Positions 10,601 to 18,195 of a DNA stretch of 44,795 nucleotides are shown here, one piece after another. Source of the DNA: Chloroflexota bacterium. GTDB taxonomy: Bacteria > Chloroflexota > Limnocylindria > Limnocylindrales > CSP1-4. The notes below the pieces were generated by a model. That model saw nothing but the letters and a program-made list of their open reading frames with translations, made no database searches and was not told the DNA's origin. The translations under genes were made by a program, and so were the position numbers. Position 1 is the stretch's first letter. Every line of letters begins with the position of its first letter. Location of the stretch: NCBI GenBank assembly GCA_003156975.1, contig PMIE01000082.1, forward strand, positions 88,978 to 133,772. The letters run 5' to 3'.

Positions 10601-11114
10601 CCCGATAGTCGGTTGGCTGTCCGGCCTCGTCGAACATCGCCTCGGCGATTGCGACGGCGCTCGACATCTGCTCGAAGAGGAGCCTGTGGACGCCGTAACT
10701 GGCAGCGCCCGTTTCGTCCAGAGCACTCTGCGGGTCCACTTCCCTGACCACCCCCACCAGGCTGAAGCCATCGCCGGACGGAACCGCTGAGAAGTCGTGC
10801 TCGATGGTTCGCACCTCGCCATCGGGTCGCTGAAAGTGGAACATGTGATGCGGCTGTCCTGTCGGAACGTGGCCGGAAGCGAGCACGTTCTCGACGATCG
10901 TTTTGACCGCACGCCTGACGGCGTTCGCATCGCGGCCGGGCGCCACCATCCGGCTGCAGACTTCCCAGGCCGGGAGCCCCATCATCGCGGCGGCCGAATG
11001 CCCGGTGAGCTCCTCCGCCTCGGGGCTCCACGCGGTGATGGCGCCGTGTTCGTCCGCAGCGACGGCCGCCGCCAGCTTCGTTCGCCTGGGTTTGGACTGG
11101 CCCGCGTTGGTCAC
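7671..11114 (-). CDS. Six-PAS hybrid sensor histidine kinase with receiver domain
   Basis: Cytoplasmic hybrid histidine kinase, 1147 residues, GTG start with GAAAGGG 6 bases upstream. Six successive PAS-type sensor modules fill about residues 12-770, several with PAC tails (for example [13 protein letters not shown] and [13 protein letters not shown]). The dimerisation/phospho-acceptor motif [11 protein letters not shown] has His at 785. The ATPase domain shows [20 protein letters not shown] and [15 protein letters not shown]-terminal receiver has the acidic pair VVEDD and phospho-acceptor Asp1076 in LLTDVVMPG. No transmembrane segment is evident, so the signal is probably intracellular (redox, light or a small ligand). 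No DNA-binding response regulator lies nearby, so the output partner must be encoded elsewhere. Confidence 0.93.
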   Translation of the reverse strand: MTNAGQSKPRRTKLAAAVAADEHGAITAWSPEAEELTGHSAAAMMGLPAWEVCSRMVAPGRDANAVRRAVKTIVENVLASGHVPTGQPHHMFHFQRPDGEVRTIEHDFSAVPSGDGFSLVGVVREVDPQSALDETGAASYGVHRLLFEQMSSAVAIAEAMFDEAGQPTDYRVVDVNPAFETLTGLKADRLVGRLALELRPNIRPAIFKKVRHVAATGKPAQFETHGAVTDRYALIRLSRVGPALVVAMIDDVTEARRSEAAIRERNDFIETIVASAGDGIIVCDNELRYVLWNPVMEGLTGLSAGQVLGRNAWELFPEIMAAGVGEDLERALRGEAPTSREFEYVVPQTGRRGWVVQTNRPHRDAVGNIIGVVSSMQDITARHEMDEALRRSEEQFRTIFDGVGDGVAIYDPSGAFIEVNRMLCERLGYSREELLSMSISDIDSPESATLLPARVASIMEAGIALFEIDHLRRDGTLIPTEIVSRRIEFRGRPAILTVQRDVTERRQSEEALQKQTRLMQELLDAVPIPILAKDTDGRIVLANAAFVTAQGGPAEGILGKTYRELGQPEPDLSAEYDRLVLERETTQTYEADLRFSDGTVQHHVLTKAPLRSTKGEVVGVVTAGLNISDRYEAEKALRQSEERFRALFESAGDAIFISETSGRIMEANQTACERLGYGKGELLGLSLADISLPGEAAAIAERIAATREKGSLAFETSHVGRDGTVFPVEMIATMLDLGGQPAILGIARDASERKKAEKVREALEDQLRQAQKMEGIGQLAGGIAHDFNNLLTAIRGSASLALAELPPGAGAREDLEQIEQAADRAAGLTRQLLAFARRTVLQPEVVDLGEIVRRLGPMLRRIIGEDVSLATLVPKTACHVLADPGQLEQIIVNLAVNARDAMPDGGKVTIEVAPAEAGADAEADAEAGLHGPITTLSVTDTGVGMSPETLGHLFEPFFTTKGPGKGTGLGLATVYGIVRQSGGTVTARSELGRGSTFTVSLPRVEAARQVAAEVMQETAARGSRTGTILVVEDDNGVRRFASRVLEAAGYRVLVAPDGNAAVEASAHGTVQLLLTDVVMPGMSGRDVALKLSSAQPGIRVLYMSGHTDKGIVRDGVLEPDIEFLAKPFTAEALLAAVDKAISEVTAD

Positions 11115-11170
11115 GCTAAGCCCTTTCGCTCCGGCCCGATGGACGTCGATAATCGCCTCCCGGGCCGGTT

Positions 11171-11212
11171 CAGGATCCTGGCCACTCGTAGCCAGGGAGA
11201 GTGGCCATCCTG
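11171..11212. repeat. Long imperfect inverted repeat upstream of the kinase gene
   Basis: CAGGAT-CCT-GGCCACTC (11171-11187) pairs with GAGTGGCCATCCTG (11199-11212), giving a 14-bp stem with a 3-base bulge. It lies between the transhydrogenase operon and the kinase gene, both on the minus strand. It lacks a following U-tract, so it may be an operator or 5' leader structure rather than a terminator. Confidence 0.5.
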
Positions 11213-11308
11213 AGTCATCCGGCAGCAGTCGACAGACCAGAGCATCTTCCCACCGCTACCTGATGGAGTCCATGCCTCACTGTGAGGGAACGGAGCGAGG
11301 AGGCAACG

Positions 11309-11336
11309 CCTCCGGAGTGGGCAGAGGCCCACGCTG
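11309..11336. terminator. Hairpin after pntB
   Basis: GTGGGC-AGAG-GCCCAC at about 11317-11332, next to a second short hairpin (GGAGGC-AAC-GCCTCC at about 11298-11312), lies just downstream of the pntB stop on the minus strand. G/C-rich with no strong U-tract; tentative. Confidence 0.35.
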
Positions 11337-11346
11337 CGCCGCGGGT

Positions 11347-12807
11347 CTAGAGGGCCTTGACCGCCGCCACGAGTTGCTGCAGGCCCTTCTTCGCGTCGGC
11401 AAAGTACATGCCAGTCTTGGGATTCAGATAGAGCGGATTGTCGATGCCCGCGTAGCCGCGTCCCATCGATCTCTTCATGACGATGATCGAGCGGGCCTTG
11501 TCCACGTCGAGGATCGGCATGCCGAAGATGGGGCTGGACCGATCCGCACGCGCCGCCGGGTTGGTGACGTCGTTGGCGCCGACCACGAGTGCAACGTCCG
11601 TCCGTTCGAACTCGGGGTTGATCTCTTCCATCTCGCGCAACTGCGGATAGGGCACGTTCGCCTCGGCCAGCAGCACGTTCATGTGGCCCGGCATCCGGCC
11701 GGCCACGGGATGGATCGCGTATGAGACTTCGATGCCGCGCGCCTCGAGCAGATCGGCCAGCTCGCGGACGCCGTGCTGTGCCTGAGCGACCGCAAGACCG
11801 TATCCGGGGACGATGATGACCTTGCTTGCATAGGCGAGCTGAATGGCCGCGTCGTCGACCGAAACCTCGCGGACCGAGCCGTCCTCACTTGTGAATGCGG
11901 CCTGCGTACCCTCTGCGGCGCCAAAACCGCCGACGAGAATGTTGCCGATCGACCGATTCATGGCCGTCGCCATCAGCCGGGTCAAGATCGCGCCCGAGGC
12001 GCCGACCAGGGCTCCGGCGACGATCAGCATCACGTTGCCGACGACGAAGCCTGCCATCGACACGGCCGTGCCGGTGAAGGCATTGAGCAGCGAGATCACA
12101 ACCGGCATGTCAGCTCCGCCGATCGGCAGAACCATCAGCATTCCGAAAACGAGAGCGCACGTGAGGGCCACGGCAAGGAGCAGATACAGGACGTTGACGT
12201 CGTAGGTGACGATGCCCATGCCCGCAAGAATGAGCACGATCGAGACGCTCAGACCGCAGACCACGACGAACCAGGAGACGATCCGGCCGAATGGGATCAG
12301 GATCGGACGGCCTCTGATGAGGCCCATCAATTTGGCCGATGCGATCAACGAGCCGGTGAAAGTCACCGAGCCGACGATGACGTCGGCCAGGATGAAGAGG
12401 CTGCGCCAGCCGTCAAGGCCGGGCGCGCCGCCGGCCAGCACACGCAGGCCGTCCAGGGCGATGAAGTCGCTGATGGCAAGGAGGGCCGCCGCGCCGCCGC
12501 CGACCGCGTTGAACAGCGAAACCAGCTGCGGCATCTGGGTCATGGCCACAGTTCGGGCCATTCGGAGGCCGAGGCCGCCGCCGACCAGCAGGCCGCCGGC
12601 GATGATCAGCCAGTTGCCGATGCCGACCTGGCCTTCGGCAACGAACGCGATCTCCGCCGCGACGGCGATGATCATGCCGGTCGCGGAGACGCGGTTGCCG
12701 GTTCTGGCGGTGGCGGGGGAGTTCATCAGGTGCAAGCCCACCACGAAGAGAGCCGCTCCCACGATGAAAGCGAGGTGGACCAGGTAGCCGACGTTGGTGG
12801 CGTTCAT
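11347..12807 (-). CDS. pntB: NAD(P) transhydrogenase subunit beta
   Basis: Membrane and NADP(H)-binding subunit of proton-translocating transhydrogenase, 486 residues. ATG 12807 has GAAGGA 6 bases upstream, and codons further upstream do not resemble the family. The N-terminal part has about nine membrane helices (dII). The last ~180 residues are the NADP-binding dIII domain, with PGYGLAVAQAQHGVREL, HPVAGRMPGHMNVLLAEA, VVGANDVTNPAA and KRSMGRGYAGIDNPLY. With the two alpha subunits it uses proton-motive force to move hydride from NADH to NADP+. It is the third gene of the operon, 13 bases after pntAb. Confidence 0.96.
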   Translation of the reverse strand: MNATNVGYLVHLAFIVGAALFVVGLHLMNSPATARTGNRVSATGMIIAVAAEIAFVAEGQVGIGNWLIIAGGLLVGGGLGLRMARTVAMTQMPQLVSLFNAVGGGAAALLAISDFIALDGLRVLAGGAPGLDGWRSLFILADVIVGSVTFTGSLIASAKLMGLIRGRPILIPFGRIVSWFVVVCGLSVSIVLILAGMGIVTYDVNVLYLLLAVALTCALVFGMLMVLPIGGADMPVVISLLNAFTGTAVSMAGFVVGNVMLIVAGALVGASGAILTRLMATAMNRSIGNILVGGFGAAEGTQAAFTSEDGSVREVSVDDAAIQLAYASKVIIVPGYGLAVAQAQHGVRELADLLEARGIEVSYAIHPVAGRMPGHMNVLLAEANVPYPQLREMEEINPEFERTDVALVVGANDVTNPAARADRSSPIFGMPILDVDKARSIIVMKRSMGRGYAGIDNPLYLNPKTGMYFADAKKGLQQLVAAVKAL

Positions 12808-12820
12808 CGCGATTCCTTCG

Positions 12821-13135
12821 TCACTTCGCGACCTTGTCCGCAGTTGGAGTAGGGCGCCGTTTGAACATTTCCAACATGCGGTCCGTGACCCAGTAGCCAC
12901 CCACGACGTTCGCGCCGGCGAAGGCCATGGCCACGAACGCCAGGGCCGCGGTCAGCGGGCTGTCGGCCGTGGCGGCGAGCCCGATCGCGCCTACCAGCAC
13001 GATCCCGTGGATCGAGTTCGTGCCGGACATGAGGGGTGTGTGAAGCGTGGCCGGGACCTTGCTGATGACTTCGAAGCCAAGCAGGATCGCCAGGACGAAG
13101 ACCGTCAGAGAGTCGAGCAGAGTGCCGACGTTCAT
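12821..13135 (-). CDS. pntAb: NAD(P) transhydrogenase subunit alpha part 2
   Basis: Small membrane subunit, 104 residues with three hydrophobic helices (LTVFVLAILLGFEVI, IVLVGAIGLAA, ALAFVAMAFAGANVVGGY). It supplies part of the proton-conducting dII domain. In E. coli this segment is fused to the NAD-binding domain in PntA; here it is a separate gene, as in Rhodospirillum, Mycobacterium and many other bacteria. Its ATG overlaps the pntAa stop in the sequence GAATGA, which implies translational coupling. Confidence 0.94.
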   Translation of the reverse strand: MNVGTLLDSLTVFVLAILLGFEVISKVPATLHTPLMSGTNSIHGIVLVGAIGLAATADSPLTAALAFVAMAFAGANVVGGYWVTDRMLEMFKRRPTPTADKVAK

Positions 13136-14292
13136 TCCTTGGCGCCTCCTCGTGTTTTCGGCTGCAGGAGCTTCCTGGTGGCCTCCTGGACCACCTTGCC
13201 TCCGTGGGTGATGACGGTAGCAGCCGTGACCTCGTCTTCGAAGTCCAGCCGAAGCTCACCGAGCTTGACGAAGTTGAGCAGCAGGTTGGATATGTTGCGG
13301 GAGTAGAACGCGCTTGCGCCGGTCGGCATCGAGGCCGGCAGGTTCAGCGGAGCATGGATCTCGACGCCGTTTGGCGTAATGGTCACCTTGCCCGGCTTGG
13401 ATAGTTCGCAATTGCCGCCTAGATCGCTTGCCGCCATATCGACGACGATGGAGCCCGCCTTCATGCATTCCACTGCGCCAGCCGTGACGAGCACGGGTGG
13501 GCGTCGACCTGGCACCTGAGCGGTCGTGATCACGATGTCATGTGAGGCGATGATGTCGTTCAGTTCGTCCTGCTGGGCGGCCTGTTCATTCGCCGTCAGG
13601 GCTCGAGCGTAGCCTCCCTGACCGGCGCCGTCGATCGCCGATCGCAGTGTCACAAACTGGGCACCCAGGGACTCGGCCTGTTCGCGGGTCTCAGACCGGA
13701 CGTCATAGGCCTTGACCTGGGCCCCGAGTCTGCGTGCCGTGGCGATCGCCTGGAGGCCGGCCACGCCGATGCCCAGGACGAGGACGTTTGCCGGCTTGGC
13801 CGTTCCGGCGGGGGTCGTCAGCAACGGAAAGTAGCGCCCGAAGGCCTCCGCGGCCACGATGACTGCCTTGTACCCGGCAACATTCGCCTGAGACGAAAGG
13901 GCGTCCATGCCCTGCGCCCGGGACAGTGTTCGCGGTATTGCATCAAGGCTTATGGCCGTCAGACCCAGGGCGGCGAGTTCCGCCATCGTCTCCGGATCGA
14001 GTAGCGGAGCGAGCATCCCAATGACGACCTGGCCCGGGTGAGTCAGCTTCATCTCCGCCGGCGTGGGACGGTGGATCCGCAAAACGACATCGGACTGCGA
14101 GTAGAGCGTGGCGGCGGTGACTATCTTGGCCCCTGCCTGGGCGTAGTCGACGTCCGGGAAATGCGCCTCAACGCCCGCGCCGCGCTCGACGAGCACGCTC
14201 AAATCGGCGGCTCGAAGCTTCTCGACCGCCTCGGGAACGAGCGCGACGCGGCGCTCCCCCGGCGTGGTCTCCCTGGCGACGCCAACTTTCAT
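13132..14292 (-). CDS. pntAa: NAD(P) transhydrogenase subunit alpha part 1
   Basis: Soluble NAD(H)-binding dI subunit, 386 residues, alanine dehydrogenase/PNT fold. The N-terminus ETTPGERRVALVP is typical. The Rossmann motif VLVLGIGVAGLQAIATA is at about 170-186, and the mobile-loop region follows (about 235-260). First gene of pntAa-pntAb-pntB. The ribosome site AGGTGA lies inside a perfect 12-base palindrome directly before the ATG, so a protein or RNA fold there could affect initiation. No adjacent alanine dehydrogenase is seen; the partner membrane genes settle the identity. Confidence 0.95.
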   Translation of the reverse strand: MKVGVARETTPGERRVALVPEAVEKLRAADLSVLVERGAGVEAHFPDVDYAQAGAKIVTAATLYSQSDVVLRIHRPTPAEMKLTHPGQVVIGMLAPLLDPETMAELAALGLTAISLDAIPRTLSRAQGMDALSSQANVAGYKAVIVAAEAFGRYFPLLTTPAGTAKPANVLVLGIGVAGLQAIATARRLGAQVKAYDVRSETREQAESLGAQFVTLRSAIDGAGQGGYARALTANEQAAQQDELNDIIASHDIVITTAQVPGRRPPVLVTAGAVECMKAGSIVVDMAASDLGGNCELSKPGKVTITPNGVEIHAPLNLPASMPTGASAFYSRNISNLLLNFVKLGELRLDFEDEVTAATVITHGGKVVQEATRKLLQPKTRGGAKE

Positions 14293-14304
14293 GGTGATAT
14301 CACC
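14293..14304. promoter_or_regulatory. Perfect palindrome at the pntAa ribosome site
   Basis: GGTGATATCACC abuts the pntAa start codon and includes the Shine-Dalgarno bases of the minus-strand message. A 12-base perfect palindrome at this spot could be a repressor site or a small hairpin that hides the ribosome site. Confidence 0.35.
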
Positions 14305-14717
14305 TGCTGTACGCGAATGGATCGACCCCGTTCAGGGCGAGAGCGTCCAGCATGAACGCCGAGCGCCCGCGGGGACGCAAGGCATCCGATCGTGGAGGAC
14401 GCTGCCAAAGTCTATCCGGGCGGGGCCGGACCTGTCGCGGCAGAAGGTCTCCAAAGGCGGGTAGAGCCCACCCGGACGGGTCGTGGCCCGCCCGACGCAA
14501 CCCGGCACCGCAAAGACCATGCCATGGACGGACCGATGCGCCGGTTGTCCTCGCCACGTCACTACGGGCACTCGTTCACACTTCCGACCCGCGGATCCGA
14601 ATCTGCCGAAACATATGTGTCGATATCTCGCGGCAAAGGCGTATAGTCGATTGGCCATCGTCCATATGTCGGGCGATGAATGGCGTTCCCGTCCTGGGAT
14701 CGGAGAAGAGGACAGAG
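14305..14717. other. Divergent intergenic region
   Basis: About 410 bases between pntAa and the first unknown plus-strand gene, without a credible coding frame. A TATAGT at 14642-14647 could be a -10 box for the plus-strand gene, but the -35 is poor. G/C-rich inverted segments (GGCGGG at about 14455 with CCCGCC at about 14485, enclosing ACCC-GGAC-GGGT) may fold. The pntAa promoter must lie here but is not recognisable by eye. Confidence 0.35.
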
Positions 14718-15053
14718 ATGGTCACAGTTCGAAAAGCCGATCCGGCACTCATGGACAAAGGCAGCCAGCGTCCCCGGGAGTTGAGCCCTGCGGCACGCGA
14801 GCGAGAGCAGCAGCAGCGTCAGTTCAAGAAGCTGATAGGCCAACTCAAAGGGCCGGAACAGGTATTCGAGGTCAGACTGGATCCGACTGAGAAGCCGATC
14901 ACGATTCGGCAACGCCTCCTGCGCGTAGCGGCCGATGCCAATGTCGAGATCGCGGTGCGCAAACACGGAGATGGTTTCCTCGTCGGCCTGCTCACACCTG
15001 ACCGGCGAACGAATCGCGGGCGCCGCGCGGCTGCTGCGGGGCCAAAGGACTGA
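14718..15053 (+). CDS. Small charged protein of unknown function
   Basis: Not recognised. 111 residues from ATG 14718, which has AGAGGA 5 bases upstream. The first 45 residues are polar and helical (LSPAAREREQQQRQFKKLIGQ). A compact mixed segment at 49-95 contains FEVRLDPTEKPITIRQRLL and NVEIAVRKHGDGFLVGLL, and a basic tail (RRTNRGRR) follows. The charge pattern would suit a nucleic-acid or ribosome-associated protein, but no motif proves it. The following unknown gene starts 97 bases later on the same strand, so the two may be co-transcribed. Confidence 0.6.
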   Translation: MVTVRKADPALMDKGSQRPRELSPAAREREQQQRQFKKLIGQLKGPEQVFEVRLDPTEKPITIRQRLLRVAADANVEIAVRKHGDGFLVGLLTPDRRTNRGRRAAAAGPKD

Positions 15054-15150
15054 CATTCCCGGTCCTTGCTGCCTCGATGATCTGGGGCGAAGTCGACATG
15101 GAGATGACCGACCGAAGGCCCGTCCCGCGGTCCATTGGAAGGAACCTGAG

Positions 15151-16422
15151 TTGAGCGCCGTCACAGGCGACTCTGATCCTGTTGAGCAATCCTCCGCGCC
15201 TGCCGAAGGGCTGGACCTCGAACAAGCAGGTAGCCTCCAGCGACTGGTCGAGATCCGCTGTGGGTTCGCCGAGATGGCGCGCAAGGAGGCCCAGGCGGCA
15301 TCGGCCCGCGTCGCGGAAATGAAGGTGATGCTGGAAGCCACCGCGGCCATGGTCGCCAAACTTCAAGCCCAAGTCGATGCGGCCGCAACCCATGCAGCAA
15401 AGGACGACGCCCACCGTGCCTTCCGGGCCGCCGTTGCGGCAGCGCGGGGTCGGGGCCAGGTCGAGAGCGCAGCAAGCACCTGGCTGCTCGGGATCAACAC
15501 CATCAACGCGCAGAGCCGCGTCCTCCAGGCGCGACTCAAGCACGAGCGCGAGGTTGCCGACTCGCTGGGACCGCAGCTCTCGACGCTCTCCACAATGGCT
15601 GAGGCCAGCGCGACGGCGGCGGCGAAGGCCATTGAGGCTTGCCGCGAGGCCCAAGCTCAAGCCGAGGCTTCAGCCGCGGGCGGGACGAAGGCCTCCTCGT
15701 CCGACGAACCCCGCGTGCCGGAGACCGAGTCGGAACCTCAGACAGAGGCCGCGGCGGAAGGTGGCGGGACTCCACCGTCCGATAGGACATCAGGCGGGGA
15801 GTTGCCGGATCTTCTCGCCGACCAGGGCCTTCCGTCGACCGGCTGGCTGGTCATCGACATCAGGTCGCCGGAGCCCCAGGCGATCATCCGGCTGGTGCGC
15901 CGGGACGGCAAAACGCTGAACACGCTGGTGGATCGCCTGGCCGGCACCGACCCGACGGCCCGCAGCTGCTGGGGGCTGCTTCTGTCGAACTTCGTGGATT
16001 CAATTGCCGCAGCTGCAATCGAGGACGCGAGCCTGGTCTTCCCGGCCGCCGATCCGTTCTGGGGCCAATTCAACGAGGCGGAGGCCCGGGAGATTGCTCG
16101 TGGGCTCGCTGCGCTCGGTTTCCGATATGACGGTTTCGGTGAGTTTGCCGACGGCCGTGTTCCCGGGCAGCGGGACCTGGCGCTGGCCGTAGGCAGTGCC
16201 GGACTGTTGCCGGCGAGGGTTCGGCACTGGCCCAAGCCGGAGGATGCCGCGCAGCTCGTCCGAGGAGTCGGCATCGCAGTGGACACATTCATCGCGGCCG
16301 AGGCGCCGGCACTCACTCTGGGCGAGATGGTCAGGCTGCTGGGCCGCAGAGCGGACCTCCTGGCCGATCTGTGGAACGACTGGGACAGGGTTCGGCCGCT
16401 GCTGTTCGCGACGAACCTCTAG
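15151..16422 (+). CDS. Coiled-coil protein of unknown function
   Basis: Not recognised. 423 residues from a TTG start at 15151, preceded by GGAAGGA with 7 bases of spacing; no better ATG or GTG precedes the coiled region. Residues about 25-175 are Ala/Glu/Gln-rich and strongly helical, probably a long coiled coil. Residues about 178-225 are a low-complexity acidic linker. Residues about 226-423 form a compact domain with conserved-looking blocks (TGWLVIDIRSPEPQAI, RSCWGLLLSNFVDSIAAAAI, ARGLAALGFRYDGFGEFADG, LGEMVRLLGRRADLLADLW). The stop TAG shares a CTAG palindrome with the stop of the convergent PIG-L gene. It may form a two-gene unit with the small protein upstream. Confidence 0.65.
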   Translation: MSAVTGDSDPVEQSSAPAEGLDLEQAGSLQRLVEIRCGFAEMARKEAQAASARVAEMKVMLEATAAMVAKLQAQVDAAATHAAKDDAHRAFRAAVAAARGRGQVESAASTWLLGINTINAQSRVLQARLKHEREVADSLGPQLSTLSTMAEASATAAAKAIEACREAQAQAEASAAGGTKASSSDEPRVPETESEPQTEAAAEGGGTPPSDRTSGGELPDLLADQGLPSTGWLVIDIRSPEPQAIIRLVRRDGKTLNTLVDRLAGTDPTARSCWGLLLSNFVDSIAAAAIEDASLVFPAADPFWGQFNEAEAREIARGLAALGFRYDGFGEFADGRVPGQRDLALAVGSAGLLPARVRHWPKPEDAAQLVRGVGIAVDTFIAAEAPALTLGEMVRLLGRRADLLADLWNDWDRVRPLLFATNL

Positions 16423-17174
16423 GACCCGGGCAGCCCAATCGGGTCCCGATCGATTACGACAAGCCGATAGGCTTCGGCCGCGTCGACGCCGATTTGCGCG
16501 CCTTGTTCGGCCAATCGGCCGCGGACCCGGTTGAAGACGGCCTCCGAGTCGTGGATCTGACTGGCATGGCAGCGCAGGGCCTCGATCTTGCGGTCGACGG
16601 CGGTGGCGACGTCGATCCAGACGTTTGGCTGATTGGACCACATCATGTATATGCGCCGGACTCTGTGGGCCGGCAAACCGCCCTTTGCCAGCCACGGAAA
16701 TGCCATCGGGTTGCGCGCGGCGGGGAAGACGGCATCTACGGCTGCCAGCGCGGCGGCGCGATGGTCGGTGTGGTTGATGCCTCCGCCGACGTGGACAACG
16801 ACTTCGGGATCGCCGCAGAAGACCGCGTCGGGTTTGAAGGTCCGAATCTCCTTGACGAGCATCTCGCGCAGCGGCAGGTCGTTCGCCAGGCTGCCGTCCG
16901 GCTGGTGGAGGAAGGTGACGCCGGCATAGCCGACGATCGCGGCCGCTCGACGCTGCTCCTCCTCGCGGGCCCGCGCCAGATCGATCGGATCCAGGTTGGG
17001 GTCCTCGCCGCCGGCATCCCCGGATGTGCAGCACACGAGCCATCCCTCAGCCCCGGCGTCGATCCAGACGGCCGCCGCGCCGGCCGGCCCAAAGTCGGCG
17101 TCGTCGGGGTGGCCGACGATGACCATGAATCGATCCGGCCGCCAGGTGTGGGCCGTTGGAGTCTCGTCTGTCAT
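16419..17174 (-). CDS. PIG-L/LmbE family deacetylase
   Basis: Zinc-dependent N-acetyl deacetylase of the PIG-L/LmbE superfamily, 251 residues. The hallmark GHPDDADFG lies at 21-29 (His22, Asp24 and Asp25) and the second zinc/catalytic block NHTDHR at 134-139 (His135, His138). Family members deacetylate N-acetylglucosamine conjugates (MshB, BshB, GPI precursors) or diacetylchitobiose. No neighbouring thiol-cofactor or glycan genes indicate the substrate, so I give no symbol. The start at 17174 has AGGTAG within reach. The 3' end overlaps the coiled-coil gene by 4 bases. Confidence 0.9.
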   Translation of the reverse strand: MTDETPTAHTWRPDRFMVIVGHPDDADFGPAGAAAVWIDAGAEGWLVCCTSGDAGGEDPNLDPIDLARAREEEQRRAAAIVGYAGVTFLHQPDGSLANDLPLREMLVKEIRTFKPDAVFCGDPEVVVHVGGGINHTDHRAAALAAVDAVFPAARNPMAFPWLAKGGLPAHRVRRIYMMWSNQPNVWIDVATAVDRKIEALRCHASQIHDSEAVFNRVRGRLAEQGAQIGVDAAEAYRLVVIDRDPIGLPGS

Positions 17175-17297
17175 CTGTCTGCGCTACCTGCCTCCCAAAA
17201 CGCCGTTGTCGAATGGCAACACCAGCGCGAGTTGTCCTCGTGCGCTGCCCCGAAATGGCCGAATCCAATTTTGCGCGGTCGGGTTATGATGCCGCCC

Positions 17298-17333
17298 GAG
17301 GCTTCGCTCGTCTCCCCCCACGGGCGAAGCCTC
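17298..17333. terminator. 10-bp stem hairpin between bcp and PIG-L genes
   Basis: GAGGCTTCGC (17298-17307) and GCGAAGCCTC (17324-17333) form a perfect stem with a 16-base loop. Both flanking genes read on the minus strand, so it is a candidate terminator or leader structure; there is no clear U-tract. Confidence 0.45.
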
Positions 17334-17380
17334 TCTGTCTGCCCGGGACTGTACACGGGCCGCGCCGGAGAGGATGTCGA

Positions 17381-17413
17381 CCGCGGGGCGGCGGCGTCGC
17401 GCCCGCCCCGCGG
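17381..17413. terminator. 11-bp G/C hairpin just past bcp
   Basis: CCGCGGGGCGG (17381-17391) pairs perfectly with CCGCCCCGCGG (17403-17413) across an 11-base loop, 25 bases beyond the bcp stop on the minus strand. Very stable, but without a U-tract. Confidence 0.5.
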
Positions 17414-17437
17414 TCGCCCCGCGCCCGCCAGATAGTG

Positions 17438-17923
17438 TCAGTCGAGCCGCGAGCGAGCTTCGCTCAGAGCGGCCAGAACCTCGGTGGCATGGCCCTCCGC
17501 CTTGACCTTCGGCCAGACGTGCGCAACCTTGCCGTCCGGCCCCACCAGAAAGCTGGATCGCAGGATGCCCCAGTAAGTCTTGCCGTAGTTGGTCTTCTCG
17601 CCCCAGGCGCCGAACAGGTCCGCGACGCCGTGGTCCTCATCGGCGAGGAGCGTGAACGGAAGTCCGTACTTGGCTCGGAACGCGGCCTTGCTCGCCGGCC
17701 CTTGCGGGCTCAACCCCCAGACCTCTGTATCGGCCGCCTTGAAGGCGGCATCGTTGTCCCGGAACGAGCATGCCTCCTTTGTGCATCCCGGCGTGTCGTC
17801 GGCCGGGTAGAAGTACACGACTGTGAAGTGGCCGCGGCGATCGGAAAGGCGGTGTGCCCTGCCCGAGTCGTCACGGAGCTCGAATTCGGGGGCGAGCTCG
17901 CCCACCTTCGGCATGTCGCTCAT
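17438..17923 (-). CDS. bcp: Thioredoxin-dependent peroxiredoxin, Bcp type
   Basis: Peroxiredoxin of the Bcp/PrxQ subfamily, 161 residues, reducing hydrogen peroxide and organic peroxides with thioredoxin as donor. The active-site loop YPADDTPGCTKEACSFRD contains the peroxidatic Cys47 and the resolving Cys52 five residues later, the signature spacing of alpha-helical-type PrxQ proteins. Further family blocks are WGLSPQGPASKAAFRAKYGLPF and SSFLVGPDGKVAHVW. Cytoplasmic, with no signal peptide. It stands alone, divergent from the thiamine operon. Residue 4 is a second possible Met start. Confidence 0.95.
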   Translation of the reverse strand: MSDMPKVGELAPEFELRDDSGRAHRLSDRRGHFTVVYFYPADDTPGCTKEACSFRDNDAAFKAADTEVWGLSPQGPASKAAFRAKYGLPFTLLADEDHGVADLFGAWGEKTNYGKTYWGILRSSFLVGPDGKVAHVWPKVKAEGHATEVLAALSEARSRLD

Positions 17924-18048
17924 GACGCCAGCCTAGCAGTGCCCGTTGCGAGCAGTCGGCGGGGCGAAGGATGGTCCACGAGGCGCGCCCAGCCGGTGGC
18001 CGGACGCCGCTCCGGGCCGGCCGCGGTATGATGCCGCCAACCGAATAG

Positions 18049-18135
18049 CCTCCGGGGAGCGCACGAGCGCTGAGAGTGCGGCACCAGCCGCAGACCCGCC
18101 GTACCTGATCTGGGTAATGCCAGCGAAGGAAGCAG
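18049..18135 (+). promoter_or_regulatory. TPP riboswitch (THI element)
   Basis: The aptamer core matches the consensus closely: GGGGAGC (18054-18060), CGCTGAGAG (18068-18076), GACCC (18093-18097), then TACCTGATCTGGGTAATGCC and AGCGAAGGA. It binds thiamine pyrophosphate and here controls the thiD-thiM-thiE-thiL-cytX operon that follows. Confidence 0.96.
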
Positions 18136-18148
18136 GCACGCTAGTCCC

Positions 18149-18187
18149 TCGCCGCGACCCCGCCGGAACGCGGCGATATTTGTCTCT
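18149..18187 (+). terminator. Riboswitch expression-platform terminator
   Basis: TCGCCGCG (18149-18156) and CGCGGCGA (18169-18176) form an 8-bp stem with a 12-base loop, followed by TATTTGTCTCT. Placed between the TPP aptamer and thiD, it suggests control by transcription termination when TPP is bound. Confidence 0.7.
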
Positions 18188-18195
18188 ATCGAAGC

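Noticed and set aside
11773..12852. 359-codon plus-strand frame across pntB
   Set aside because: Asp/His/Arg-rich low-complexity product typical of antisense of a membrane-protein gene; pntB is unambiguous.
17381..17413. G/C-rich inverted repeat as a mobile-element end
   Set aside because: Single copy, no transposase or target duplication; better explained as a hairpin after bcp.
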